Of a stretch of DNA of 64,000 nucleotides, positions 44,727 to 53,649 are shown in pieces. Position numbers and translations under genes: made by a program. A model generated the notes under the pieces. That model saw only the letters and a list, made by a program, of their open reading frames with translations, had not been told where the DNA came from and made no database searches. The stretch's first letter is position 1, and every line of letters starts with the position of its first letter. Origin of the DNA: DAITQM01 sp036832975 (GTDB lineage: Bacteria; Pseudomonadota; Gammaproteobacteria; Xanthomonadales; Wenzhouxiangellaceae). The stretch covers positions 62,001 to 126,000 of the forward strand of contig DAITQM010000001.1 in the NCBI GenBank assembly GCA_036832975.1. The letters are read 5' to 3'.

Positions 44727-45278
44727 TCAAAAACGGATACCGACGCCGACGCTGATGGACACCCGGCCCGGACCACGGCTCCCCTGACTGTCTTCCCACA
44801 GGTCGATACCCTCGATGGTCAGCAGCGGCGCGACATGCCGCTCGTTGCCGACCCGGATGACCTGTTCGCCACCGATGTGGCCGGTCGTGCTGACGAACCG
44901 TCCAGCGGCGAACAGTGCCGGATCGAGGAAGCCGTCATACAGCGCAACAAAACGAACCCCCGGCGGCCGCTCGGCGAGCGGCCGGTAGCGGCGGTCGAGC
45001 GGGTAACTCAGGATCTGCAATTCGGTCTCGCTGGCGTGGTTGACCACTGCGACGATCTGGCCGCCCCAGATCACCCGCTGGCCGTAGGCTTCAGGGTATT
45101 CCAGCGCTTCGCTCGGCCGCCAGTCACTGACCCCGGCGCGCGCGCTGTCGTCGAACGGCGGTGATGCGGCGCAGGCGGTCAGGCAAAACGCCGCCGCCAC
45201 GGCGGTGCCGAACCACCGGCGATCGAGCCGGCAGCGCCCTGCCCGCTCAATCCGCCGGCCGGAGCGCATCGCCATCAT
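44727..45278 (-). CDS. Slp-family outer-membrane lipoprotein
   Basis: A protein of about 183 residues with a lipoprotein signal (AVAAAFCLTACA) and the Slp core: WRPSEALEYPEAYGQRVIWGGQIV, then TELQILSYPLDRRYRP and DLWEDSQGSRGPG. Slp is a starvation- or stress-inducible outer-membrane lipoprotein. The start is placed at ATG 45278; ATG 45275 or 45269 work as well. It overlaps the GFA gene end by about 30 bases. Confidence 0.88.
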   Translation of the reverse strand: MMAMRSGRRIERAGRCRLDRRWFGTAVAAAFCLTACAASPPFDDSARAGVSDWRPSEALEYPEAYGQRVIWGGQIVAVVNHASETELQILSYPLDRRYRPLAERPPGVRFVALYDGFLDPALFAAGRFVSTTGHIGGEQVIRVGNERHVAPLLTIEGIDLWEDSQGSRGPGRVSISVGVGIRF

Positions 45279-45696
45279 CCGCACCGCAGATTTCGAAAGT
45301 CGCTGCCATGGCTTGTTCCCAGTGCTGCCCATCGAACGATCTGACCGGAAATGCCCGCCATTGCTCGCCGTCCAGACAACGCGCGTTGAGGCTGTAACCC
45401 GCGGGATGGGAACGCGGCACATAGAAGGATTTGATGCCGCAATGCCGGCAAAACAAGTGCCGCGCCCGACCGCTGCCGAAACGATACTCGGCAAGGCTGT
45501 CCCTACCGGCCAGCAATTCAAAATCGTCGCCGGGGACGATCAAGTGCAGATAACCGCTTTTAACACAGACCGTGCAGTTGCAATCGTCGATCACCGGCGT
45601 TTCCGGCAAAACCGCCCGAAAACGAACAGCGCCACAGTGGCACCCGCCTGAGACGGCCAGTGGACGATGCGGGTTTGGCGCTTGCGCTTCACTCAT
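45247..45696 (-). CDS. GFA family zinc enzyme (glutathione-dependent formaldehyde-activating type)
   Basis: A 149-residue protein with the GFA zinc cysteines: CHCGAVRF, CNCTVC and CRHCG, in order. Members form S-hydroxymethylglutathione or have unknown small-molecule roles. No formaldehyde dehydrogenase is nearby. It is in the minus-strand run between a squalene-synthase-like gene and slp. Confidence 0.9.
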   Translation of the reverse strand: MSEAQAPNPHRPLAVSGGCHCGAVRFRAVLPETPVIDDCNCTVCVKSGYLHLIVPGDDFELLAGRDSLAEYRFGSGRARHLFCRHCGIKSFYVPRSHPAGYSLNARCLDGEQWRAFPVRSFDGQHWEQAMAATFEICGADDGDALRPAD

Positions 45697-45711
45697 CAGG
45701 GCTTCCGGGAA

Positions 45712-46596
45712 TCACCATGGACCGGCAACGGCCGGCGGCAGACGCCGCGCGACGCGCCACAGCGCCAGCGCGTCGCCGGGGGTTACAGTTCCGGCGGAGG
45801 GCCGGGCGCGGCGGCACAACCGACGGCGGCGGCGCTCGGCGAGATACACCGTCCACAGAAAATGAGCATACCGCCGGTTGCGCGCATTGGCCAGCGCGGC
45901 GGCGAGCAAGCCGGCGCTGCCGGCGGGCAGCGCCAACCACTCGCTGAGGACGCGGCGGCGGAGATCTCGCGGCAGACCGGCGGCCACCCAGTCGTCGCGG
46001 CCGAATCGGTAGCGGGCTTGCAATTCCAGTGGCGGTACGGCGCCGGGCGGCGGTGCCGGCGACAGTCCCCGCCCGGCATATTCGGCGGCATCGATGATCC
46101 GCCCGGCCCATGGCGCGTGGTCGGCAGCGAAGGTTGCCGGATCGACCGTCTCCTCGCCGCTTTCGTCATGCGGCCCGCAAGCGAGCAGAACTTCACACTG
46201 GGTCAGCGCCTGGTAGCGCGGTTCGCGGCGCTGCCACCACGCTTCGACGCTGCTCGCCACCGATTCCGGCGCCGTCTCCAGCGCCGCCAGCAACGATGAC
46301 AGACCGGCGGCCCACTGCCGGCGCCGCTCGGCCCACAGCGCAAGGCAGCGTTGCGTCAGCGGATGTTCGGGTCGGCCCGTGGCGAAGCGCTCGATTTCCT
46401 GGCGCCACCATTGATGTTTGGCGCTCGATACTTCTGGATGTTCCAGCTCTTCGAGGGCGAGTAATTCGGTGAGCAAGGCGTAACCGGCAGCCAGGTGCGC
46501 CGCGCTGGCCGTCGGCAGATAGCGAAGTGTCAAGGCGAGCGAGGGGAAACGGGCCAGGCAACGATGATCCAGGGTACTGTCGATCCAGCCGGTCAT
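45712..46596 (-). CDS. squalene/phytoene synthase-like protein, degenerate active site
   Basis: A 294-residue helical protein. Similarity to the squalene/phytoene-synthase fold is seen in LLALEELEHPEVSSAKHQWWRQEIERF and HPLTQRCLAL, which match the small stand-alone family in many gammaproteobacteria. The two Asp-rich (DxxxD) motifs that bind prenyl diphosphate are not apparent (the first site reads LEELEHPE), so isoprenoid coupling is doubtful. The ATG overlaps the phosphatase gene by 4 bases (ATGA). Confidence 0.7.
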   Translation of the reverse strand: MTGWIDSTLDHRCLARFPSLALTLRYLPTASAAHLAAGYALLTELLALEELEHPEVSSAKHQWWRQEIERFATGRPEHPLTQRCLALWAERRRQWAAGLSSLLAALETAPESVASSVEAWWQRREPRYQALTQCEVLLACGPHDESGEETVDPATFAADHAPWAGRIIDAAEYAGRGLSPAPPPGAVPPLELQARYRFGRDDWVAAGLPRDLRRRVLSEWLALPAGSAGLLAAALANARNRRYAHFLWTVYLAERRRRRLCRRARPSAGTVTPGDALALWRVARRLPPAVAGPW

Positions 46597-47294
46597 CGCG
46601 CCGGGTCGCCGGCGCGATCCCCACCGTCCAGCAGCGCCAACAAGTCATCTGGGTGGGCCAGGCAGCCATCGGCCCGGCGCCGGGTTTCGTGATCCTCGGG
46701 ATCGAGATAACCCCATTCGGCGAGCAGCGCCCGGCAGCCGGCGGCCTGCGCCGCGGCCACATCCCGCGGATCGTCGCCGAGCAGCCAGACGGCGGCTGGC
46801 TCGACACCGAGCATCCGGCAAGCGTGCAGGACCGGCAGCGGGCTCGGCTTCGGCGCGCCGGCGGTATCGCCCGAAACGACGCAACCGGCCCGTTGGAGCC
46901 AGCCGCTGGCGGCGGTGACCAGTGCGCTCAGGCGGCTGTTCTTGTTGGTGACGATGCCCCAACGCAAAGCGCGCCTTTCGACCTCAGCGAGCATCGCCGT
47001 GATCCCGGGAAACGGGCGACTTTCAGTATAGGGTTGCCGGGCGTAATGAGCGATAAAGGCCTCGATTCTCGAAGCCAGTTCCACGCCGGGCAGCGCCTCA
47101 CCGTAGGCCGCCTCCAGCATGCCGCGGGCGCCCCGCGAGGCGAGATGACGGACGGCGGCGAGGGCCAGCGGCGGCCGGCCCTCGTCGCCCAGTACGCGGT
47201 TCAAAGCGCCGAGCAGATCGGGGGCGCTGTCGAGTAGCGTGCCGTCGAGATCGAACAAAATCGCCTGCGGCGGATGGGTCAACTGACGAGCCAT
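46593..47294 (-). CDS. HAD-IA phosphatase, phosphoglycolate phosphatase or MupP type
   Basis: A 233-residue HAD phosphatase: motif I FDLDGTLLDSAPD, motif II Thr in GIVTNKN, Lys in AGAPKPSPLP and motif IV GDDPRDVAAAQAAG. In Pseudomonas the gene beside ubiG encodes MupP, an N-acetylmuramate-6-phosphate phosphatase in cell-wall recycling; in other bacteria the same slot holds gph (phosphoglycolate phosphatase). Sequence alone cannot separate them, but synteny favours MupP. It is 4 bases downstream of ubiG. Confidence 0.9.
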   Translation of the reverse strand: MARQLTHPPQAILFDLDGTLLDSAPDLLGALNRVLGDEGRPPLALAAVRHLASRGARGMLEAAYGEALPGVELASRIEAFIAHYARQPYTESRPFPGITAMLAEVERRALRWGIVTNKNSRLSALVTAASGWLQRAGCVVSGDTAGAPKPSPLPVLHACRMLGVEPAAVWLLGDDPRDVAAAQAAGCRALLAEWGYLDPEDHETRRRADGCLAHPDDLLALLDGGDRAGDPAR

Positions 47295-47298
47295 CGGG

Positions 47299-48012
47299 TC
47301 AGCGACCGGCGGGTTTGCTGGCGTGCAACAGGTAATTGACCTCGACTCCGTCGCCGGTCCACGCCCGGCGGGTCAACGGGTTGTAGTACAGGCCGGCGGT
47401 TTCGCGGACCACGAGTCCGGCGGTCCGGCACCAGGCCGCCAGCTCGGCCGGGCGGATCAACCGCCGGTACTGGTGCGTCCCGCGCGGCAAGAGGCCGAGG
47501 ACGTGCTCGGCCCCGACAATGGCCAGCGCGAAAGCGCGCGGTGTCCGGTTGATGGTGCTGAAAAACAGATCGCCGCCGGGGGCGACGAGCGCCGCGCAGG
47601 CGGCCACCGCCGACCAGGGCTCGGGAACATGCTCCAGCATTTCCATACAGGTCAGCACCGCAAAAGGTGCGGGGGCGGTGGCGGCGAACGCCTCGACCGT
47701 ACTTTCACGGTAGTCGACCGCCAACCCCGATTCGGCCAGGTGCAGGCGGGCGACGGCCAGCGCTTTCGGTGCCACATCGAGCGCCGTGACCGCGGCCCCG
47801 GCTGCGGCCAGCGCTTCGCTGAACAACCCGCCGCCGCACCCGGCATCGAGCACCCGCCGGCCGTCCAGCGCCGTTCGGCCGGCGACCCAGGCGAAGCGCG
47901 CCGGATTGAGGTCGTGCAACGGCCGAAATTCGCCCTCCGGATCCCACCAGCGAGCGGCGTAAGTGTCGAAGCGGTCACGCTCGACGGGGTCGAAGTTTTC
48001 GCCCGCGGTCAT
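47299..48012 (-). CDS. ubiG: ubiquinone biosynthesis O-methyltransferase UbiG
   Basis: A 237-residue class I methyltransferase catalysing both O-methylations in ubiquinone synthesis. NFDPVERDRFDTYAARWWDPEGEFRPLH is diagnostic, followed by the SAM motif VLDAGCGGGLFSEALA and the MEMLEHV post motif. I chose ATG 48012, which overlaps the mtaD stop in ATGA and has GGCGG 7 bases upstream; the frame extends to 48216 inside mtaD. Confidence 0.96.
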   Translation of the reverse strand: MTAGENFDPVERDRFDTYAARWWDPEGEFRPLHDLNPARFAWVAGRTALDGRRVLDAGCGGGLFSEALAAAGAAVTALDVAPKALAVARLHLAESGLAVDYRESTVEAFAATAPAPFAVLTCMEMLEHVPEPWSAVAACAALVAPGGDLFFSTINRTPRAFALAIVGAEHVLGLLPRGTHQYRRLIRPAELAAWCRTAGLVVRETAGLYYNPLTRRAWTGDGVEVNYLLHASKPAGR

Positions 48013-49328
48013 CGCCATTCCGCCAGACGCTGCCGCCAATAGACGGCACGGCCGCCGATGGCAGCGAAATCGAGGCTGACGAACCGGCCGTCCGCTAATA
48101 ACGGCCGGCCGGCAACCCAGACATCGCTGACCTGGTCGCGGCCCGCGGCGTACACCAACGTGGACAGGACGTGGTGCACCGGCTGGGTTGCCGGATGGTC
48201 GAGGTTCACGGCGCACAGATCGGCGGCCTTGCCCGGTTCGAGCGAGCCGATTTCGTCGTCCCAGCCGAGTGCCCGGGCGGCGTCGATCGTCGTCATCGCC
48301 AGCACCGCTGGCGCTGGCAGGGCCACTGGGTCGCCGCTGAAGCCTTTGGCGAGCAGTGCCGCACTGCGCATTTCACCCCACAGGTCGAGGTCATTGTTGC
48401 TCGCCGCACCGTCGCTGCCCAAGGTCACGTTCACGCCCTGCTCTTTGAGTTCCCAGACCGGGCAGATGCCGCTGGCGAGTTTGAGGTTGGATTCCGGGCA
48501 GTGCACGACGTGCACCCCGGCGGCGGCCAGGTGGGCGATTTCATCGCCGGTCAGTTCAGTCATGTGGACAGCCAGCAAGCGGTCGTTGAGCAGGCCGAGG
48601 CGCGCGATGCGGGCCAGCGGCCGCTCACCGTGGATGGCTAACGAATGGCTGACCTCGCTTGCCGTTTCGTGCAGGTGCAGATGCACCCGGGCATCCAGTT
48701 CGCGGGCCAGTTCGGCGAGTCGCGCGAAAGCGGTGTCGTTCACGGTGTATGGGGCGTGCGGCGCCAGCGTCAGGCGGAGCAGCGGCGAGGCCTGGGTCGC
48801 GCGGTGGACCTGCGAAGCGCGTTCGAGATATTCATCGAGCGACGCCGCCCAGCCGGTCGGCACATCGATCACCGGCGCCCCAAGCGCGGCGCGCATCCCC
48901 GCTTCCTGCACGACGGCGGCGGCCTGGTCCGGAAAAAAATAATTGTCGTTGAAACAGGTAACGCCGCCGCGGATCATCTCCGCCACCGCCAGCGCCGTAC
49001 CGTCGCGGACGTACTCAGCGCCGACCCACTGCTGCTCGGCCGGCCAGATATGTTTTTCCAACCACACCTTGAGCGGCAGATCGTCGGCCAGGCCGCGCAT
49101 CAGGCACATTGCGGCGTGAGTGTGCATATTGATCAGACCCGGCAGCAGGGCGTGGTGCGGCAGATCGCGCCAGGCGGCCCCCGGGTAGCGCCGCCGCGCT
49201 TCGCCGGCCGGCAGCAGCGCGGCGATCCGCCCGCCGGCGATGACCAGCGCCTGGTCCTCGATCACCGCCGCCGGCGGGGCCATGGGCAGCAGCCAGCGCG
49301 GGGCGAGAATCAGATCCGCTTCAGACAT
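48009..49328 (-). CDS. mtaD: methylthioadenosine/S-adenosylhomocysteine deaminase-type hydrolase (TRZ/ATZ family)
   Basis: A 439-residue amidohydrolase that likely deaminates 5'-methylthioadenosine. Metal-ligand motifs are NMHTHAAM, the central HLHLHETASEVSHS, the following HCPESNLKLASG and TLGSDGAASN. The position directly before ubiG and a mupP-type phosphatase is the Pseudomonas arrangement (mtaD-ubiG-mupP), which supports the assignment. Confidence 0.9.
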   Translation of the reverse strand: MSEADLILAPRWLLPMAPPAAVIEDQALVIAGGRIAALLPAGEARRRYPGAAWRDLPHHALLPGLINMHTHAAMCLMRGLADDLPLKVWLEKHIWPAEQQWVGAEYVRDGTALAVAEMIRGGVTCFNDNYFFPDQAAAVVQEAGMRAALGAPVIDVPTGWAASLDEYLERASQVHRATQASPLLRLTLAPHAPYTVNDTAFARLAELARELDARVHLHLHETASEVSHSLAIHGERPLARIARLGLLNDRLLAVHMTELTGDEIAHLAAAGVHVVHCPESNLKLASGICPVWELKEQGVNVTLGSDGAASNNDLDLWGEMRSAALLAKGFSGDPVALPAPAVLAMTTIDAARALGWDDEIGSLEPGKAADLCAVNLDHPATQPVHHVLSTLVYAAGRDQVSDVWVAGRPLLADGRFVSLDFAAIGGRAVYWRQRLAEWR

Positions 49329-49352
49329 GACGGGCGCCCGCCGCCGGCACCG

Positions 49353-49922
49353 TCATTCCTTGACCCGTGAGACGTATTCGCCGGTCCGGGTATCGACGCG
49401 GATCACTTCCCCTTCTTCGACAAACAACGGGACGCGGACGACGGCCCCGGTCTCGAGCTTGGCCGGCTTGCCGCCACCGCCGGAAGTGTCGCCGCGGACC
49501 CCCGGATCGGTCTCGACGATTTTCAATTCGACGAAATTCGGCGGTGCCAAGGACAACGGCTCGCCGTTCCACAACGTCAGCCGGCATTCGTCCTGCTCGC
49601 TGAGCCACGGCGCGGCGTCGCCGACGACCGTACTGCCGGCAGTGAACTGCTCGAACGTCTCCGGGTGCATGAAATGCCAGAACTGGCCGTCGTTGTAGAG
49701 GTATTGCACGTCCTGTTCGTAAATATCAGCGGCCTCGACGCTCTCGCCGGATTTGAAGGTCCGTTCGATGACCCGGCCGGTTTTCAGATTGCGCACCCGG
49801 ACCCGATTGAACGCCTGACCCTTGCCGGGTTTGACAAACTCGTTTTCGACGATGTTGTAGGGATCGCCGTCGATGATAATTTTCAAACCGCTGCGAAATT
49901 CACTGGTACTGTAACTGGCCAT
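49353..49922 (-). CDS. efp: elongation factor P
   Basis: A 189-residue translation factor that rescues ribosomes at polyproline. The tip loop reads VKPGKGQ, with Lys34 as the position that EpmA/EpmB beta-lysylate. Domains II and III follow in the normal order. The start is ATG 49922 (MASYSTSEF). It is divergent from epmB with 70 bases between; the shared gap must hold both promoters. Confidence 0.97.
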   Translation of the reverse strand: MASYSTSEFRSGLKIIIDGDPYNIVENEFVKPGKGQAFNRVRVRNLKTGRVIERTFKSGESVEAADIYEQDVQYLYNDGQFWHFMHPETFEQFTAGSTVVGDAAPWLSEQDECRLTLWNGEPLSLAPPNFVELKIVETDPGVRGDTSGGGGKPAKLETGAVVRVPLFVEEGEVIRVDTRTGEYVSRVKE

Positions 49923-49992
49923 AAGGGTTCCGCTGTCGAGCCGAGAAAAAGGCGTTGCCCGGCGGGACCGGGCATTCGCGTAAAATCCGATT

Positions 49993-51030
49993 ATGATAAC
50001 TCGAACGTCATCATCGTTATCGGTCACGCATCAGGCAGGCCAGGTGTTGGCGCAGCCGAATTGGCGCTGCGAACTGCGCGACGCGGTCCGCACGCCACAG
50101 GAACTGTGCCGCCTGCTGGCGCTCGACTGGCCCACCGAACCGGCCGCCGAAGCGGCGCACCGCGCCTTTCCGCTGCTCGTGCCGCGGCCGTTCGTCGCCC
50201 GCATGCAACGCGGCGATCCGGCCGACCCGCTGTTGCGCCAGGTTCTGCCGCTGGCCGCCGAAGTCGAACCGCATGCGGGTTATCTCGACGATCCGGTCGG
50301 CGACCGCGCCGCGCGCCGCGCGGCGGGCGTCATCGTCAAGTACCACGGCCGCGCCTTGTTGATCGCCACCGCCTCGTGTGCCATCAATTGCCGATACTGT
50401 TTTCGCCGCGCTTTCCCTTATCGCGAGGAAAACGCCGGCCGCGACCGTTTTGCCGCGGCGCTCGACTATCTGCGCGCCACGCCGGCCATCCGTGAAGTCA
50501 TCCTCTCCGGCGGCGATCCGTTGACCCTGGCCACGGCGCGCCTTAAGGCCCTGACCGACCGTCTGGCGCCGCTCCCCCATCTGCAACGAATCCGGGTCCA
50601 CAGCCGTTTGCCGGTCGTGCTGCCGTCACGGATCACGCCGCGACTGCTCGCCTGGTTCCGCGCCCTGCCCTGGCCGGTCGCCCTGGTCATTCATTGCAAC
50701 CACCCGAACGAACTCAACCCCCACACCGGCGAGGCGCTAGCCGCCTTGCGCACCGCCGGGGTGACGCTGCTCAATCAAACCGTCCTGCTCGCCGGCGTCA
50801 ACGATGACGCCGCCGTGCAGCAGGCACTCGCCGAAAAGCTCTACGCCCAGGGTGTGCTGCCCTACTACCTGCACCGCCTCGACCCCGTCACCGGCAGCCA
50901 CCCTTTCACCGTCGCGACCGAACAGGCGCTGGCGATCCAGGAACACTTGCGCTGCCGCCTTCCCGGTTACCTGGTGCCGCGCTTGGTCCGCGAAGAAGCG
51001 GGAAAGCCTTACAAGGTGCCCGTGTTGTGA
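49993..51030 (+). CDS. epmB: EF-P beta-lysylation protein EpmB (lysine 2,3-aminomutase-like)
   Basis: A 345-residue radical-SAM enzyme that converts (S)-alpha-lysine to (R)-beta-lysine for EF-P modification. The radical-SAM triad is C-x3-C-x2-C (CAINCRYC) near residue 130; ILSGGDPL and the C-terminal PVTGSHPF segment are typical. It sits beside efp. epmA, needed for the transfer, is not in this window. Its stop overlaps the next gene (GTGA). Confidence 0.95.
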   Translation: MITRTSSSLSVTHQAGQVLAQPNWRCELRDAVRTPQELCRLLALDWPTEPAAEAAHRAFPLLVPRPFVARMQRGDPADPLLRQVLPLAAEVEPHAGYLDDPVGDRAARRAAGVIVKYHGRALLIATASCAINCRYCFRRAFPYREENAGRDRFAAALDYLRATPAIREVILSGGDPLTLATARLKALTDRLAPLPHLQRIRVHSRLPVVLPSRITPRLLAWFRALPWPVALVIHCNHPNELNPHTGEALAALRTAGVTLLNQTVLLAGVNDDAAVQQALAEKLYAQGVLPYYLHRLDPVTGSHPFTVATEQALAIQEHLRCRLPGYLVPRLVREEAGKPYKVPVL

Positions 51031-52085
51031 GAGCGACGGCGCGGGACGTGCGGCGCGGGCTCAGTCCCAACCATGTCGTGCTGCTGGTCAGCGGACTTGT
51101 CGCGTGCAGTGCCGGCAGCGGCGACGAACCCCACTGGCGCGAGTACCGCAGCGCCGATCGTCAGCTTTCGGAAATCAGCGGTCTGGCCGCCTCCGGACGC
51201 CGGCTGGGTCTGGTGTTTGCCCTCAACGACAGCGGGGCGCCGGCGGTGCTTCACGCCTTATCCGCCACCGGTCAGCCCGTGCAGCGCTTCGTGCTGCGCG
51301 GCGTCGAAAACCGCGACTGGGAAGCGCTCGCCGGGTTCGCTGCCGGCGGCCGCGCCTGGTTGCTGATCGGCGATATCGGCGACAACGCAGGCCGCCGTGC
51401 GACGCTCGAACTGTATCTGCTGCCCGAACCCGAGGTCAGCGCCGGGGCGCAGCCCGTCACGCTCGACACCCGGCGCTTCACCGTCCGTCTCCCCGACGGA
51501 CCGCGCGATTTCGAAAGCCTGCTGGTCGTCAGCGGGAATGGAGGTGCGGCCACCCCCGGCGGACTGGGTGGCGCCGATCACGCCGCCGGTGAAAGCGTCG
51601 AGGTCGCGCTGCTCAGCAAACGCGATGTCCCGCCGCGCCTTTATCTGTTGACGCTGCCGCTCGCCGGCGAGCCGGCCACGCTGACCGCCCGGCGCGGCGG
51701 CGAAGTTCGGTCGCTGATCAAGCCGACGGCGGCCGAGATGCGCCGCAACGACCGGCAAGGCCGCTGGTCGGCACAGCCGACCGATCTCGCGCTCGACCCC
51801 CGCGGGCGGTATGTGGCGTTGCTCACTTACAAACGCCTGTACTTGTATCCTTTCAACATGCGGTCTGACTGGGAACGCCTCTTTCGCCGGCCAAGCCGGG
51901 TGCTCGATCTGCCGCCAATCGAACAGGCCGAAGGCGTGACCTTTCTCGGCCCGGACTGCCTGCTGATCGGCAGCGAAGGTTCGCCCGCGCCGTTGCTGCA
52001 CCTCGAACTGACCGCCGGCGGTTGCCGCTTGCATCCTGCCGCTACGTCCCCAAATTGGGAACCATTGCCCCGCACCAACGATTGA
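51027..52085 (+). CDS. hypothetical lipoprotein, beta-propeller-like
   Basis: A 352-residue protein with a short signal and a lipobox Cys (SGLVACSAG, Cys27). Repeating strands such as LGLVFALNDSGAPAVLHAL, NRDWEALAGF and WLLIGDIGDNAGRR suggest a beta-propeller of the phytase-esterase-like or SMP-30-like type. No catalytic motif is certain. GTG start at 51027 overlaps the epmB stop, so it may be cotranscribed with epmB. Confidence 0.75.
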   Translation: MRATARDVRRGLSPNHVVLLVSGLVACSAGSGDEPHWREYRSADRQLSEISGLAASGRRLGLVFALNDSGAPAVLHALSATGQPVQRFVLRGVENRDWEALAGFAAGGRAWLLIGDIGDNAGRRATLELYLLPEPEVSAGAQPVTLDTRRFTVRLPDGPRDFESLLVVSGNGGAATPGGLGGADHAAGESVEVALLSKRDVPPRLYLLTLPLAGEPATLTARRGGEVRSLIKPTAAEMRRNDRQGRWSAQPTDLALDPRGRYVALLTYKRLYLYPFNMRSDWERLFRRPSRVLDLPPIEQAEGVTFLGPDCLLIGSEGSPAPLLHLELTAGGCRLHPAATSPNWEPLPRTND

Positions 52086-52099
52086 CCGGAAACGACCTG

Positions 52100-52519
52100 A
52101 TGAACCGCACCCCCGATATGCCCGACCTGACAATGGACCCCGCAACGCTGTATCGCGAAGAGACGATTACCGACCAGCGGATCGGCACGATACGCAAGCT
52201 GGTGCCGGTGACGATCGACGGCCGGGACGACCCGGCGCGCCCGGTGCTGTACCACGGCCAGACTCAGCTTCTGACCCCGGCCGGGCCATTGCCTCTCAAT
52301 TTCGAAATTACCGCTAAAACAATGAGCGAAGCGGTCGCCGGCTTCGCCAAAGCCGCCGAACAGGCGATCGAACAGACGATGGAAGAACTCCGCGAACTCA
52401 GGCGGCAGACCGCCTCGTCCATCGTCGTGCCGGGCAACGGCGGGCTGCCCGGCGCCGGGGGACTGGGTGGCGTGGGCGCCGGTGGACTTCCCGGCGGCGG
52501 TAAGATCAAACTGCCGTAA
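52100..52519 (+). CDS. conserved hypothetical protein with Gly-rich tail
   Basis: A 139-residue cytoplasmic protein: LYREETITDQRIGTIRKLVPV, then RPVLYHGQTQLLTPAGPLPLNFEI and a coiled-coil-like helix (AKAAEQAIEQTMEELRELRR), ending in a Gly-rich repeat and basic KIKLP. Similar proteins occur in pseudomonads without a known function. It follows the propeller-like gene by 14 bases. Confidence 0.75.
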   Translation: MNRTPDMPDLTMDPATLYREETITDQRIGTIRKLVPVTIDGRDDPARPVLYHGQTQLLTPAGPLPLNFEITAKTMSEAVAGFAKAAEQAIEQTMEELRELRRQTASSIVVPGNGGLPGAGGLGGVGAGGLPGGGKIKLP

Positions 52520-52536
52520 AGCCCGCCGGCCGCGGC

Positions 52537-53553
52537 TTATTTCTGGCCCTGGTCCTGGTCCGCGTCGTCGTTTTGATCTTTGCGCTGACCCGCTGGCTTT
52601 TTCTTGACCGGGATCGTGACCCAGTCGCTGATCGCTTTCATCTCATATTCTTCTTCAGGATATGGTCCGAAGTTTTTGATTTTTGTAGATATTTTCTCTG
52701 GAGTATCGACGGGGAGTTGAAACAGCAACGTCATTCGATCGCTCTCGCCGATGGCCAGGAAGCGTTCGCGGTCGGCGTCGCCGCCGCGCAGCGTCGGCGG
52801 TAACGACCAGACGCCGTTCGGGTGATCGTGGGTGTCCGCCGGATTGGCATTGATTTCGCTTTTTTCGAGCAACACAAAGCCGGCGCCGGTCGCCAACTCG
52901 ATCACCTTGTCCTCGGTCACGTAGCCGCTTTCGATCATCTTCTCGAGTGACGTGCCGGGTGCGGCGCGGTGTTCGACGACCCCGAGGTAACCGCCGCTTT
53001 TGATCGCCGCCGCCAGGGTCGCGAATATCGCTTCGGCGGTTCCGGCTTTGAGCCAGTTGTGGACGTTGCGGAACGTCAATGCGACGTCGATCAGATCCGG
53101 TGGCAGGTCGGAGATAGAACCGTCGCTTTTCAGTTCCAGCATCACCGCTTCGCGGTACTGTTCCGGCCGCGTTTCGGGGCGCGCCGCGAATTCGCGCTGC
53201 AGTTGTTTGTACGGTTCTGGAAAAGTATCGCTGGAAGTATCGAAGCCGGCCGCGACATACATGCCGCTGCCTTGCAGATAAGGCGCCAGGATATCGGCGT
53301 ACCAGCCGCGACCCGGCCACAATTCGAGCACCTGGTAGTCGGGATGCAGGCGGAAAAAGCGCAGCGTCTCATATGGATGACGGTAACGATCGCGCTCGCG
53401 GTCAGCCGCCGGACGCCATTCGCCGGTGAGCGCAGCGCGCAGTTTGTCGTCCTCCGCGCCAGCGCTTTCCGGTCGGTCTTCCTGTGCCACAGACGACAAA
53501 GACAAGAGCAGGAACGGCACCAGCAAAAAATACAATCTGCGTGACGGCTTCAT
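52537..53553 (-). CDS. exported class I SAM-dependent methyltransferase-like protein
   Basis: A 338-residue protein with a signal peptide (RRLYFLLVPFLLLSLSSVAQ) and a methyltransferase fold: YQVLELWPGRGWYADILAPYL is the SAM motif I, and PPDLIDVALTFRNVHNWLKAG is motif II/III. Similar proteins are annotated as periplasmic methyltransferases in proteobacteria. SAM is not known in the periplasm, so function is open. The tail is polar (QNDDADQDQGQK). The start at ATG 53553 was chosen over 53595. Confidence 0.8.
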   Translation of the reverse strand: MKPSRRLYFLLVPFLLLSLSSVAQEDRPESAGAEDDKLRAALTGEWRPAADRERDRYRHPYETLRFFRLHPDYQVLELWPGRGWYADILAPYLQGSGMYVAAGFDTSSDTFPEPYKQLQREFAARPETRPEQYREAVMLELKSDGSISDLPPDLIDVALTFRNVHNWLKAGTAEAIFATLAAAIKSGGYLGVVEHRAAPGTSLEKMIESGYVTEDKVIELATGAGFVLLEKSEINANPADTHDHPNGVWSLPPTLRGGDADRERFLAIGESDRMTLLFQLPVDTPEKISTKIKNFGPYPEEEYEMKAISDWVTIPVKKKPAGQRKDQNDDADQDQGQK

Positions 53554-53649
53554 AACCGGGACGCAAGGCGGTTGGGCGTGAATTTCATTTGCCATTGGAT
53601 TTCCCCTTGGTCATCGCGTAAAAAATAGAAAATGGATTCTGGGCGGCGG

